Positions 33,539 through 45,445 of a stretch of DNA of 64,000 nucleotides are shown here, piece after piece; the stretch's first letter is position 1; each line of letters opens with the position of its first letter. The notes under the pieces were generated by a model, which worked only from the letters and a program-made list of their open reading frames with translations, had not been told where the DNA came from and ran no database searches. This stretch comes from Cheiracanthium punctorium (lineage: Eukaryota > Arthropoda > Arachnida > Araneae > Cheiracanthiidae). The stretch lies in NCBI GenBank assembly GCA_038373885.1, contig JAWZYV010013187.1:57141-121140 (forward strand). The letters run 5' to 3'. The position numbers were made by a program, and so were the translations under genes.

Positions 33539-34560
33539 ATTGCTACGAATTTTCGGGGGAACCCGCTGTTCTGGGGCTTAAAATAGTTCAAAATTAGTAT
33601 TCTACAAGTCAAATAGTTAAATTTTGCTTTTTGTTACACCAAAATCGGTCAACTAGAACCGGAGATACGGAGGTTTCGGTTTCCCATCGTTTTTCTATGG
33701 CGGTTTTAGAAATCTCCAGAAATATTTCTCCTAGGCCTTCGGTAACTTCACTTTTGGGGACTTATTTTTGGCGCAAAATTTGGCGATATTTCGCCAAAAG
33801 TTGCCACGCTTGGCGACATTTTAGTCATTTGGCGTGATTTTTCCAATGGGGCTTGTAAAGATACTTTTCCTGCATTACTATGCATAATAGCCTAACATTT
33901 CTCTTCTGTGACGTAATCAAAATTCCCGCATTATGTGTAATCCTCAAGAAATAGACTCTTCTAGAAGTTTCTTGTAGCTTCTTGTACCCTACCTATAAAT
34001 ACAAGCTGTCAGCCCCCAGTGAGGCCCCAGTTCAGAGTGTGAGTTAGCTCCGGTCGTGAGTGAACCGAGCGTCGTAGGAGAACGGCGCTTTGCTCTGTGA
34101 TAGAAGGATGTTTTCGCGCTTGTTTATGAAGCTTTGATTTTAAGTGCTGTGGGTAAATTCTTGATTGCTGAGTCTTGAGGGACTGTTAGTGTTATCCCTC
34201 GAATATTTCCATTGAATTTTTTACTGGTGGATGTGTTTTATTTTATGTGAGAATTTTATATTTTGTGAAAGCTTCGGTACTGAGTGGACTGTTTTAAACG
34301 AGCGACTGGCCGTAAGTGCCTGTGAATTTTCTAAAGCTGATTCTTCGACGAAGTTCTAGAAGCAATAAAGTTTGTGTTCCAACCTGACAAGTGGACTTTT
34401 TACTAGAACTTTCTACACCAACTGGACTTTAGAACGACGAACCCAGGAAGCAAGCCGAGTATTCTGCAACTATATATACCAAATCTCCAAGCAAGGACGG
34501 ATAAACCCATCCCACTGGCCCGGAAAATTCATGTCAACGGCGTCTCACTAACATTTTCCT
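33539..34560 (+). mobile_element. LTR of a Gypsy-like retrotransposon, 3' boundary uncertain
   Basis: Starts TGCTACGAATTTTCGGGGG, homologous to 31304. It contains TATAAAT at 33994, an initiator-like TTCAGAGTG at 34031, and AATAAA at 34364, in the order of an LTR promoter and poly(A) signal. The end near TCTCACTAACA is a guess and no TSD is visible. No plus-strand gag follows, so it may be solo. Confidence 0.6.
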
Positions 34561-34714
34561 CTAACACACGTACACATCATACATAAGTGTATATATAAAT
34601 ACTAGTGAAAATATTAAAGTGGCCAGCCCATCGGGAAAATTCCTGAGTTCCCGTGGTTGTATCCGGGCCTGTCTCCAAGATCATCCTCACTGATTGAAAG
34701 TATTTGTTGCAATT

Positions 34715-35139
34715 TTATAGGTAAACGGCTTAACCAAATTTCTTTTAAAATCTTACATTCTATCTTCAGCCTATGGTTTCATTTCATTTAACAACTGCGA
34801 AGGACGTTTATCCCCTAACTGTAAGTCTTGTAGCAATGTACACAAACAAGAACTTTCGGATTGCGAGTAATGCTTGATTATCCGTTCTTTTAAAAACAGT
34901 GTAAGGCTTTTCTTTAGGAGGGGGGGACGTATAATATCCTTAATACTTGTCACTGTCTCGGCATCCAACGATGCGATGACATTGTAAAATTTGGTTTCCT
35001 CTACCGTAATGTTCAATGTTATGAAACTAGCTTCTATTTCATAGAACCATATAGTTCAACTCCATTTTTCCAGAGAGGTGGGTGAGCCAGAGTAGTTAAA
35101 TGGCACTCTTGATCTTTCTGAAGTATTAGGGTTCGACAT
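34715..35139 (-). pseudogene. Gypsy-type Gag pseudogene
   Basis: The minus strand starts with ATG at 35139 and continues with Gag-like sequence (WFYEIEASFIT, TKFYNVIASLDAETVTSIKD, LGDKRPSQLLNEMK), the arthropod Gypsy Gag pattern. A 2-base insertion near 35055 shifts frame, and stops follow the LLNEMK block; the decayed continuation reaches about 34715. No protease or pol follows. It is opposite in strand to the LTR at 33539, so it belongs to a different insertion. Confidence 0.8.
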
Positions 35140-35149
35140 TATACAATTA

Positions 35150-35660
35150 AAGAATTAATGTATAAACACTATGAGTTTCAATATACTAGTTAGAAATCGT
35201 TTAAACAATGAAATTCAATTTGACTTAAAACAATGTGAAAGTTAAGTTAAAAGTGTGTATAGTACAGTACTAAACAGTGTTGTGTATAAACATATTTGAA
35301 AATTAGTCATACGAGAAGGTGAATAAACATGTTTTCATTTACTGAACCTGTTTAAAGTACCTTAATTTAAAAAGTAATTGACTTTACCACTAGATTGCAG
35401 TGATACAGTGCAACGTTTGTCAACAGTCGTCAGTAATAATTCAAAATCCGATGGACACCATTTGAGGGTCTCCTGAATTTAGCTTACGGAAGCTTCGCTT
35501 GACTTAATCAGAAGGTTTTTACTTTTCATTTAAAAATCACCAGTTTCATTAAAATACGAAAGAAACATTAACTAACAACTCAAGAAACAAAATAACAGAA
35601 CAAGGGTTTACATGTTTAAATAAAGCTCCAAGTGCAAGCCGCCAAGTCGAGGTCGGGCAT
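35150..35660. other. Unannotated stretch
   Basis: AT-rich, with no recognised gene or element. Confidence 0.5.
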
Positions 35661-35734
35661 TATGCTCTGATCACATGCTAGCGCTATGGAGCTGACAAAA
35701 ATTATGCTGCTGCGAGTGTCGCACGTGCAAGCTT

Positions 35735-35875
35735 CTTATACTCTGCACAGTATATACATACTGTCTGCACAGCAGTACGAGTGAGGTACTGCTATGCAGA
35801 TCCTCAAGTGAGTGAGGTACAGCAGTATTTGCATACTGTCTGCACAGAAGTACCTCACTCGTACTGCTGTGCACA
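35735..35875. repeat. Palindromic repeat cluster
   Basis: Perfect 24-bp arms at 35766-35789 and 35850-35873 (TGCACAGCAGTACGAGTGAG and onward). A direct repeat of CATACTGTCTGCACAG lies near 35757 and 35832. It can fold into a stable hairpin. Confidence 0.85.
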
Positions 35876-36107
35876 CCCCTCGGCTCAAATCCTCATGAGC
35901 CGTAGTAACTGGAAGGCATCGGGCACTTCCTTAGAGTTCATTCTGGCGTCAACTCTCGACGTCCAGTTGAGCTGGTGGACAAACACTCGTGGAGAACGAC
36001 AGCCAGACGCCACACAGTCATACCTTGTTGGTACATATATGTAGTCACTAACTTTTTTTCGGACTAGAACTGAAACTGTCTTATTAATTCTTGAGCTCCT
36101 AAAACCT

Positions 36108-36150
36108 AGGGGGTCCTTGGCCGAGGCGTTACTGGTCTATGCGGTAATCA
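36108..36150 (+). repeat. Possible tRNA-like SINE fragment
   Basis: GTCCTTGGCCGAGGCGTTACTGG resembles the A-box region of S1. No B box follows. Confidence 0.3.
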
Positions 36151-36159
36151 AGATTTGTT

Positions 36160-37530
36160 CACATACTATATGTTTCATTTATGACAGAATAAATAAAACA
36201 TATAGTATGTAATATAAATACCGCGTTATTAAACTGCGGACTTTCTGCATTATATAGTGCCAGACTTTTATAAGTTTTTGAATGCTGCTGCTTGTTCATT
36301 CGCGGTAACATGAGAAATTTTGCAGCTTCTGGAAAAGAAGTAACTTGAAACATCGTGTGCATTTTACGAAGGTTCTCCGAAGGAAAATAATTCCTTGGGA
36401 GAACGTATTCAATAATTAAACACATTCAAAAACTACCAAAGTACGACTAAAAACTGCATACTTGCCAAACATCCAATTGCCACTTCAAAATTCTCGAATT
36501 AGTGTACTAAGTACGTTTGGTAAAGCTAAGCAAACATAATCAAAGAAGTTCATTGTTATAATAAATTAGCCAAGAAAATTCGACACAATCATAAAATTCA
36601 CAGACAGAACCACTTGTCAGGCCTGCCATCTACCTGTACCAAGTTTCACCCACCCACCGACAAATGACAGCTCGAGTCGTTTTTCTTCTCAATCAGCCTC
36701 TGAATGAAGCCACCGGGCTGTGATGCTGTATTGCTGCTGTGCTGCCCCGGTCACTTCTTAACCACTTGTTTGACGCGTAAACGAGCTCAAACCACACACA
36801 CGCTCTGAGTAACAGCAAAACCACCACTTTTCAAATATCACTCGCTAGAAGATAAACACAGCTTCCAATCTTTTTATTTCTTTATTCTTTTAGTTCCTTT
36901 TTTTTTATTTCACTCCCTTCAAAAGGCGCGATTATTCCCATGAGAAACCCTAACGATCGGTTTTTTTGCTTCATTTTGCGCGATTTGTTTCCTTTCTCCG
37001 AAACTTGACGCACTTCTTTTCTGTTGCACACACTAACCATTGCTTCATCGATTTTTTTTTTTATCTTTTTTCCCTCCCGTCTCCTCTTCGTGCATTTGAC
37101 AAAGTTTTTATCTTTTCGGAGAGAGTTCGAATTATTTTGTCATGTGCTCTGCTTCATGTGTCCATCTCTATAATCGGAAATGATCATCTCCGATGCGTGT
37201 ATAATTTCATACCATTTGCTATACCCCTCGCGCCAGTTTTGTCATCGTAAAAGGTCATATGACAAATGTTCTACGCCGGTGGCATGACGAAGTAAATGTT
37301 TTCATTTTGGGCAAACGTATCAGAGTTGATTAAAGTGAAAGTTTAGCCACCCAGCTAGTCTAAAGAAACAGCACAAACTCATAACCTGTTGTTCAGACCA
37401 CTAAGAAATGTGTTTTGCTTAAAATATTTTTTTTTTTCGAGAATTTTAGCAGTTTCAAATATTTTTACTGGCTATAGAAAAAAAAGGCATTCCTTACTAA
37501 AGTCGAAGGGTACTTCTTATGTGTAAATAC
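36160..37530. other. Unannotated stretch
   Basis: Mixed AT-rich sequence with a moderately GC-rich patch at 36600-36800. No gene supported. Confidence 0.45.
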
Positions 37531-38043
37531 AGAATCTATAGGGTCAGGGGGGCTAACTACGACCACTTTTTGCAAGTTTCAACTTTGTGAAATTTTAAAC
37601 TCTTTTAATTAGGGGGAAAGGGGGATCTTTCCATTAATTAGGGAAAACCGTTGACCTTTTAAGAACATCTAATAAAAATTATGTTTCCGTAGAATTATTT
37701 GCTTAAAGTTTAAGGGGGCTGGTAATCACAACAAAATCAGACAATTAAAAAAAAGAAAAATAGGGTGATTATTATTATCATGGGGTAATTTCGACCATTT
37801 GATTTCTTTTTATACTTACACTTACAACTTTTGTTGGAGCATTTGAGACTACTATTCTTATTTTTGTCAGTGATTAAAGTTAGCCACCAACACCCATGCG
37901 GAAAAAGTTAATACAAACTGAGTAATGAGATTATAATTTCTCCTTATTCAATCAAAATAGCATCTTGTTGCGAAGATATGAAAGTCAATCTTTTTATAAA
38001 AGGAAAATGTCGACTGCAAGAATTGCTGAAAAAAATTGTATTA

Positions 38044-38830
38044 CAGTGTGTCCCACTTAAATAAAGCCACCTTGATTTTGTGTCATAACTGGATCAAAAC
38101 TTGTATCATAAAGTCTGCTACAGACTGAAACTGTCTAACATTTGCAGATTCATCCCTTTTAAGACCATCTACCCCAAGCATTTTCTTGGGGATTGAGAAC
38201 AAGATAAAAGAGCAGAGCATTTCATGATATACAAACCATCCGGGGCGTAGCCAGAGGGGGGACTGAGGGAGCTGCAGCCCTCCAAAATGGGACCCTTTAC
38301 ATATCTTACAATTTAATATATTTAGCTTACAATTAAACTTTAAATTTGATACCCCTCTCCCCTCCGAAATAAAATCCTGGCTACGCTACTGCAACCCATC
38401 ACCGAAAAAGCATTCTCAGGAGGATTTTGCAACATGAATGGGTACGTTGACCTGATGGAAAATTAGACTTCGGCCTTCAATTCTCCCTGCAAATGGCAGT
38501 AAATGGATTTATAGCATTTATTGGTAATCAGTAGCTTTTATACGGCATGAAGGAAAATCCAAGTTAAGTTTACCACCAGGTAGAGTCTCTCCATACCGTA
38601 TAGCGAGCCTCCATCTTGTCTTTTAGAGAAGATTTTCTTGTGTCATGACAGTAGAACGCAACGCCATGTGGGCCATCCAAATTATTATTTGAATTATTAT
38701 TTTTCATCTGAGACCATAACCCGACATCATAGTCCTTCGCGGTTTGATGATATTCGACCAATTTAATCTTTGCTTGTGGAAAATGCTCAGGAGCTGTTGT
38801 TTCGTCTCGAACTTGGCATTCCTTTCAGGC
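38044..38830 (-). pseudogene. Tc1-like transposase relic (minus arm of inverted pair)
   Basis: The minus strand reads LLSIFHKQRLNWSN near 38800, GPHGVAFYCHDTRKSSLKD near 38670, then a decayed C-terminal half to the terminus CAGTGTGTCCCACTTAAATA at 38044, flanked by TA. A hAT MITE interrupts it at 38240. Frames are broken. Confidence 0.75.
38240..38391. mobile_element. hAT MITE, CAGNGGCGTAGCCAG family, inside Tc1 relic
   Basis: Ends CCGGGGCGTAGCCAG and CTGGCTACGCTACTG, flanked by CAAACCAT and CAACCCAT (7 of 8). The other Tc1 arm keeps the unoccupied site near 38990. The body is the inverse of 12171-12315. Confidence 0.88.
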
Positions 38831-39439
38831 CATATATAAAAGCGACTGATTGCCAATAAATGCTAGAAACCCACTTACTGCCATTTGCAGGGAGAACTGG
38901 TGGCCGAAGTTTGATTTTCCATCGGGACAACGACCCATTTACGTTTCAAAATCCTCTTGAAAATGGTTTTCCGGTGATGATGTTGTATATCATCAATTGT
39001 CCTTCCCTTTTAGCCTAATCTTAATCCCCAAGAAAATGCCTTCGGTATCCTCAGCAGGAATGGATTTGCAAATGCCAGACAGTTTCAGTCTGTGGCAGAA
39101 TTGAAGGCCGTCATCTTTGATCACGGGGGTAATATTGACGTTACTGTCTTCCAAGGATTGGTAAATGGTATGTTACACCGACTATTCAAAGTGATATGTA
39201 AACATAGCGAGTATGTTGGCTATTAACAGTTCTGGTTTATTTCGGCGGGACACTTTTCTCTTTCCCTTTTATTACACATTTATTTTTTATTCCTGCCCAG
39301 GTAGGACAGGGAGAAAGTTTTTTCCTTGTAAATACGTATTTCTGTGCATATTTTCTTAATATATTTGTTTCTTATTCACCTGTTTCGCATTCAGTTATGG
39401 CACAAAATCAACGTGGCTTTATTTAGGTAGGACAAACTT
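38831..39439 (+). pseudogene. Tc1-like transposase relic (plus arm of inverted pair)
   Basis: The C-terminal half remains readable: a QDN/RDN-type motif near 38930, LNPQENAFG at about 39020 (Tc1 DLNPIEN box), then an open stretch with ARQFQSVAELKA and LHRLFKVI ending in TAA near 39228. The terminus is an inverted match of 38044, followed by TA (39440-39441). Confidence 0.8.
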
Positions 39440-41049
39440 TAACTAATGTTTTCTTGACCTTTTTAGAGCAAAATAAAATGAAAATAAAGAAACAAAAATA
39501 AAGCCAGAATGAATGTCTCTATTCTCGGTATGTTATCTGTTTTTATGATTGTTTTGTTATGAAAAAATAAATTTGTTTTTTAAAGAAATGTCCATGCTCT
39601 AAATGAATTTTCTGTATTTATGTGTCATTTATCTTTAGTACAAGCTTTTATTTTGCATTTGGTATAAAAAAGAATCATAAAAACAAATGACATACCAAGA
39701 ACAGTAACATATATTCTAACTTTATGTTTACCTTTAAAGGTCAAGAAAACATTCTTAATACAATATTTTTCAATTTTTGCAGTAAATTTTTGTCATGATA
39801 GGTTCAATTGTCTTCTGACCCTATTTACAGGCCTTCACTGTTTTAAGCATTTGAACTTTTGAAAAATATTCAATAGCTAAATTTCCATTTGATTAATTTA
39901 TTTAATTTAAATCTAACAAATATTTCAAATTATTTTGTCTTAATGTTTTTTAAGTTCTATAAGACACAAGCATATGCTTTTTCAGGCCAGAATAAATTTC
40001 TCTACTATGTTTTTATACATCGTCGCAATAACTCCGCTTTGTAAAAACCTACTGGGTAATTGTGACCATGGATTTATTAAAAAAGATAATGATAAAAAGA
40101 TGTCAGAAGCTCTTAAATACATACCAATATACTTTTTAATATAATTATCTAGCCTATAAAATTTTCCTTTGGTGCCAAATAACTTTGAACACCGAACCTC
40201 AATTGAACCTATATGAAAAAAAAAATTACTGCAAAAATTGAAAAATATTAAGTAATGTTTTCTTGACCTTTAAGGAAAAATAAGTTTATAAAAATAAAGT
40301 TAGGATATATGTTACTGTTCATGGTATGTCATATGTTTTTATATAATTCTGTTTTATTATGAAAAAGTAACTACTTTTTAAAGAAATGTCCATGGTCTAA
40401 ATGAATTAGACCATTCATATAAACTTCATACGAAATATTTTTGGGGAAGTTTATCCTATATAGATTTTTTTAAAAAATCCAATAATCGTAATTACCCTCT
40501 GGTCGTAATTACTCCTCACCTGACCCTAATATTTTAGAATTGTCCGGAGATTTTACTTGGCAGTATACTATTCATAAATTTATGTAATCATCTTTTATCG
40601 TATTTGCAATTAAATTTACATTTAAACAACATATTTTTACAAAATTTCGCTGTTCTACTAATTTAGAAGATTTTGTGATTTATAACTTTTGGTATTTTAT
40701 GCTTCTCGTTACTTCTTTCCGATGTGGCATTTGGATTATAATAGCAAAGTGTCAGAGAGAGAAAATTCAGACGAACTTGGCTGTAAGAAATCATTGACTG
40801 AACCAAAATATTTATGACAGTATAAACCGAGGTAAATTATAAACGATTTTCTGTTGTATGGGTGACTACCTGAAAGGTACAAAATGTTTCAACGCCATAA
40901 TGAATTTTCCACTTTAATAACACCTAACAAAGGTCACTATAATAGGGTTCAAGTATTTCTGGTGGTAGTAACTGGTTGAAATATAGTAGTTGGCACAAAT
41001 TTCAGTTATGTACACCGATCTTCAGTTATGTACACCGACAAGAATATGT

Positions 41050-41163
41050 GTACACATGTGTGTATATATGTATAGCATCAAATTTCGCTCACTAATAGCC
41101 GAAATGAACCTCTAGTGTTATTTCAATAAACATGTATTTCTTACGCCTGGCGTGCCAGCTAGT
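41050..41163 (+). mobile_element. Possible Helitron 3' end
   Basis: CGCCTGGCGTGCCAGCTAGT followed by T, with a CTGG/CCAG hairpin just before CTAGT. No 5' end identified. Confidence 0.4.
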
Positions 41164-42905
41164 TATTTTTTTATTCATTTTACGAGAAAAAAAATTGATA
41201 GTTCTTAATATTCATCGACTAAATTAAGAAAAATCTCTAATCTAACATAGGAATTTTTCCATTAGGAACATCGAGGGTTCAAATTTACCCCCATTCATTT
41301 GATAGTACTGACAAAATCTTTTAAAAACTTAAAAAAGAAAAAAAGGGATAAAATTAAATCAAAATAATACCAGCTAATGAAGAAAAAATGAATTTCATTT
41401 AAGGATTTTAAGAAAATCTGAAAATAAAAGTAAAGTAAGTAAAAGGTTGAAAGGAGACCACCTGTCTTAGGAAGCTACTTTGATTGATTAAACCTTTAAA
41501 TGAAATTCGTAATTATAGGTTATAAAATCGTAAATGGTATGGAGCAGATATTACCGAGGATTATGTAATCTAAAATGACAATATTAAATATTTTCTCTGA
41601 AAACGTATTTTACAGTTACACAAGTCATCAAACATTCTCTTGATTGCCATCATTAATGATGCTATAAATATGAGATCTTTTATTATTATTTTTTTAATTC
41701 TATGCATTAAAAAAATATATTAACACAGAATTTGATTTCATAGAGGAATACTTTTATGTAAATGGCTCGAAAGAATACAGCAATTGATATCTAGTATGCT
41801 GTTCATTAATAATTTTATGTATATCGTTTAATGTATATCGTTTAAGTGAACACCGACTGTGCTCAGATTGGATTACTTGATTAAATGGTTTGGTTGTACT
41901 AAATTCAGAAAAGCATTGTTGGAAATGTCAATTAAAATGATCTTTAATCACTTCAAAACATAGTATTCTTACTGGACAAAGGAAGGTTTGCTTTGCGCGA
42001 TCGCTCAACACCTTGAATTTACTGAACTGCTCAAAATCGGATTTTTCCTGTATTCAAATACATTGCAAGTGCTTTGTTTATGTCATACGAGTGTAGCTAA
42101 TAACAGTGATCACTAGCGTCTTTGAAACGCTTTCTAGAAAAAACACACAAGTCACCAACTCCAGAGGGATTGAGGGGACAAAAGCTCCTGCGATATTTAT
42201 TCAGTGGGGACTGAGCATCCCAAATTATTTCATCCTAAAATTACAAAATTTACTTCAAAAATTCAGTGATATTCGATGTGAAAAAAATTCTGATGGATCA
42301 AAATTACATGCGAATCGAACTGAAATCACTTTTCACATTTTCAAGGAGTTTATCAAATCTGCAATTACTGGACCTTAACAGTAATTTTTAAAAATGCGCC
42401 TTTTTGCGGCAATTTTTTATTGTTGTATAAAAAGAGAAAACGCCACATTTAGCATAACATGTCTTGAGTACCTAGTACAAATTCTGTGAACTTTTAGCGT
42501 TGTCAAAGCTTACAACAGATAAACTTCTATACTGTGTATATTAGGCATATATTTAGAGGAGAAAATATATACGGTTTTCAGTTTAAACAAAAAGGGTTTA
42601 AAAAATCCATTTTTAAGCATTTAATTACATAAAATTTCTGAACCTCACTGTTTTACTTTGATCTGTGGAGGTAAAAATGCGCATTTAAAGAATTGAGACC
42701 CCTCAATATTTTTTACAAGTCGGAGGCAGTGGAAAAAAATATTATGTAGACATCACCTGACTTTCTTGTACATCTATTAAAGTATGCGCATTTTGATTTA
42801 AACTTATTTTATCCGAAACCGATATGATACTTCAACAATATAAAGTTGAGCAATTCTTTAACAAATATAAGACATATCGCAAAGCTGGGCTCAATTTATA
42901 AACTT
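41164..42905. other. Unannotated AT-rich stretch
   Basis: A small tandem repeat of ATGTATATCGTTTA lies near 41817. The 90-codon plus frame at 42106-42378 has no recognisable feature. Confidence 0.45.
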
Positions 42906-43527
42906 ACTAGCGGCTACCCGCGACTTCGTCCGCGTAGGCTTTAGAAGTAGGTCCCGAGAGAAACGAAGCATGTGTGTATAACAAATATGTTTGCGACTAA
43001 AGAAACTGCATTTAAATATTATTTGCCTTTTTACTTATTTTAAATGAAGTATAATGCATGGTAGTAAACTTCATTTAAAATAAGAGAGTATGCAGAATTA
43101 CTAAATTTAGATCTTTTTCAGGCATTTGGCGAATAGAGACAGTTGTGTTAGTATTTGCGAACTGTTTTGAGTGTTCTTGTAAAAAAAAATACTTATGTTA
43201 TATGCATGAATTTTAGCCTATGTTAAACAGGAATAGTGCAGCTTTCTATTATAGAAAAAGTTTTAGAATCGGTTCTGTAGTTAAAGAGATACCCAGAGAG
43301 CGTACTGTATTAGAACTATTTTGAGTGTAAGGAACTATTTGCGCTACATGCATGAATTTTACCCTATAATACTCATGAATAGTGTAGCTTACTATCCGTG
43401 AAAAAAGTTTTGGAATCGGTTCAGTACTTACAGAGATACACATAGAGCGTAATGTCATTCTTATGAGTATCCCTATTAAAGAACTATTTGTGATATATGC
43501 ATAAAAGGTGAGCCCATAACACTAAGG

Positions 43528-43770
43528 GTCCCACCAGTGTCTAAGAGGTTCTGCTCTCAAAACTGGAATGCGGGAGGTGCCAGGTTCAAACTCCGGTCGC
43601 GCCTGTCGACCTAGCCGCTCGCAGTTTTCCGTGTTTTTTTCCAAAACCTCGCGAAAATACGCACTAGGATCCCTTAGAAAATTCCACACAGAGGAATTCC
43701 TCATTTAGGCCTAGTACACTACTGCAGTCAATCGGTCTTAATCCACAAACAAACAAACAACAACAAACAG
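43528..43770 (+). mobile_element. tRNA-derived SINE, S1 family
   Basis: AGGTTCAAACTCC B box, CGACCTAGCCGCTCGCAGTTTTCC body and a CAAACAAACAAACAACAA tail, matching 21538-21752. It interrupts the ~146-bp tandem units of the Helitron. Confidence 0.85.
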
Positions 43771-43925
43771 GGGGGGGATATCGGGATATATCCCCCCCCC
43801 GAAATTTTTGGATCAGTGATGAAATTCCGTCTATTTATACACATATAAGTTCATATCCCCCCCAAAAAAATTTTCCAGGCACATATCCCCCCCCCCCCCG
43901 AAAACTTTTCCTGACTACGCGCCTG
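43771..43925. mobile_element. Poly(C)/poly(G)-rich hAT-like MITE, left end lost
   Basis: Three C tracts separated by GAAAWTTTT-type sequence. The right end CTGACTACGCGCCTG fits the GCGTAGCCAG class. It abuts the SINE tail. Confidence 0.55.
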
Positions 43926-44232
43926 ACTCAGGAATAATGTAACTTTCAATCGGTGAAAAAAGTTTTAAAATCGGTTTAGTAGCTAAAAATTTCCATAGAG
44001 CGCAATGCATTAGAATTATTTTGAGTGTCTTTGTAAAAGAATTATTTATGCTATATGCTTGAAAGGTTGCCTGTATGTTGATCCAGAGCATAAGCTATCT
44101 TCATTATAAATTTTTCCAACCATTTTTGTGTTGATTCAGTCAAAAACATCCAAACTCAAAAACGAACACATTTATATTATTGGTAGGATTTGGAAATTTA
44201 TGAACTTTAAGAAACACATCTCGACTTTTCTT

Positions 44233-44391
44233 GGTACTTACGATTATCCCGGCGGTCATTCCCGCCAAACTGTTTTTTCGTCAAATAAGTTGCCAAACGT
44301 ATTCAAAACCATTAATAATTCCATGTGCCCGGCATTTATCTCGGCAAAAAATCGCTCGTCTTGGCGGACCGCCGGCATAATACGTAAGTAC
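44233..44391. mobile_element. Mutator-like MITE with 9-bp TSD
   Basis: Ends GGTACTTACG...CGGCGGTC and the inverted GCCGGC...CGTAAGTAC, flanked by exact ACTTTTCTT (44224-44232 and 44392-44400). A 9-bp duplication fits Mutator-like elements better than hAT. 159 bp. Confidence 0.8.
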
Positions 44392-45115
44392 ACTTTTCTT
44401 TACTTATGCTTTTTAATTTGGCGTAAAATCAACATAATTTCCATACCAATTTATGTTTTACAAATGCATGTGATTTTCTTAAATAGAATTTCTGCGTTAT
44501 TTCAAAAGCATAAATCATTTTGAGCGGGTGATAAAACGGTTTTTAATTAATAGTTAGAAAAGTACTTAAATTTTAAAACTCTGAGCCTCAGGTACACTTT
44601 ACCGAAGTCCTGGGCCCAGTCATGCTCAAATTTTCAAAGCTCTGCTTTCTGTAGATTTGTCTGGAGAACATTCATTTTTATTATTAGAGATAGATTTGGC
44701 ATAAAACTGGCAGAATTTCCGTATTATTTAATGTTTTTCAGATGCACGTGCTTCTTTATTGAAGTAATAGCATTCTTGTTAGCTCAAAACATGAATCACT
44801 TGATACGGGCGAAACTCGCCAAGCATGGCAACGTTTAAACATGAAAACGGTTTTTAATTAATAATTAAAGAAGAAATTAAAAATCTAAAATTCTAAGTAG
44901 CCTATAACCTTCTCCAGGGTCCCATCTATATCTAAAACAAAATTCATCATAATTTGTTCAGCGTTTGGGCGTGAAAGCGTCATAAACAAACAAACAAACT
45001 CACTTTCACATTTATAATATTAATAAGGATTTTTGGCACTAAATTTGGTGAGATTTTCGGCACCTGATTATGAATGACTGCCTATAGACTATTGAAGTAT
45101 TGAAGCGGGCTTTAA

Positions 45116-45441
45116 TCCTTTGAGGCGCAACCCTTTCCCAACGTTGAAAAAAGGGCAGCCGTTGCCATCGCTCGACTTAACTACCAGCAAGACGGCAGAC
45201 AACCGAAACGTTTATCGCGTGCCACAGATTTAGAGACCCTTTTTTGACGTATCGCTGGCTGTATCGTGACAATTTTTTTTTACGGGAAATGACGTGTAAA
45301 GGATTCTTGTGGAGCTATGTCACCCGCAACTATTTTTAGAGAAATCAAATCTATTCTTCGTGACTGGCAACAGTCAAAACGTCAGAGTTTGGTGTTCCCA
45401 GAGCGAGAACAGAGTTTGGTGTTCCCAGAGCGTTAAAAGGG
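45116..45441. mobile_element. piggyBac-type MITE, copy 3 (mosaic)
   Basis: TTAA at 45112-45115 and 45442-45445. The left end (TCCTTTGAGGCGCAACCC) resembles 16128-16275; the right half resembles the right half of 14941-15423. A 22-base block containing GTTTGGTGTTCCCAGAGCG is duplicated near the right end. Confidence 0.88.
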
Positions 45442-45445
45442 TTAA

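Larger units (their letters stand above)
37541..40526. mobile_element. 3-kb TIR element carrying an inverted Tc1 pair
   Basis: Ends GGGTCAGG... and ...CCTGACCC flanked by TA; both ends then carry TAATTACGACCA-type sequence. Inside are three copies of a block containing AATGTTTTCTTGACC: near 39442 and 40250 direct, near 39760 inverted. The Tc1 composite sits in the first of these. No transposase of its own. Superfamily uncertain. Confidence 0.6.
42906..45029 (-). mobile_element. Non-autonomous Helitron-like element (minus) with nested insertions
   Basis: On the minus strand it starts A|TCCTTATTAATATTATAAA and ends GACGAAGTCGCGGGTAGCCGCTAGT then A. The block near 44530-44700 matches the 5' units of the Helitron at 30444. 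A tandem repeat with a period near 146 bp (AAAGTTTTGGAATCGGTT near 43255, 43401, 43965) lies inside. Nested are a SINE, a poly(C)-rich MITE and a Mutator-like MITE. Confidence 0.65.
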
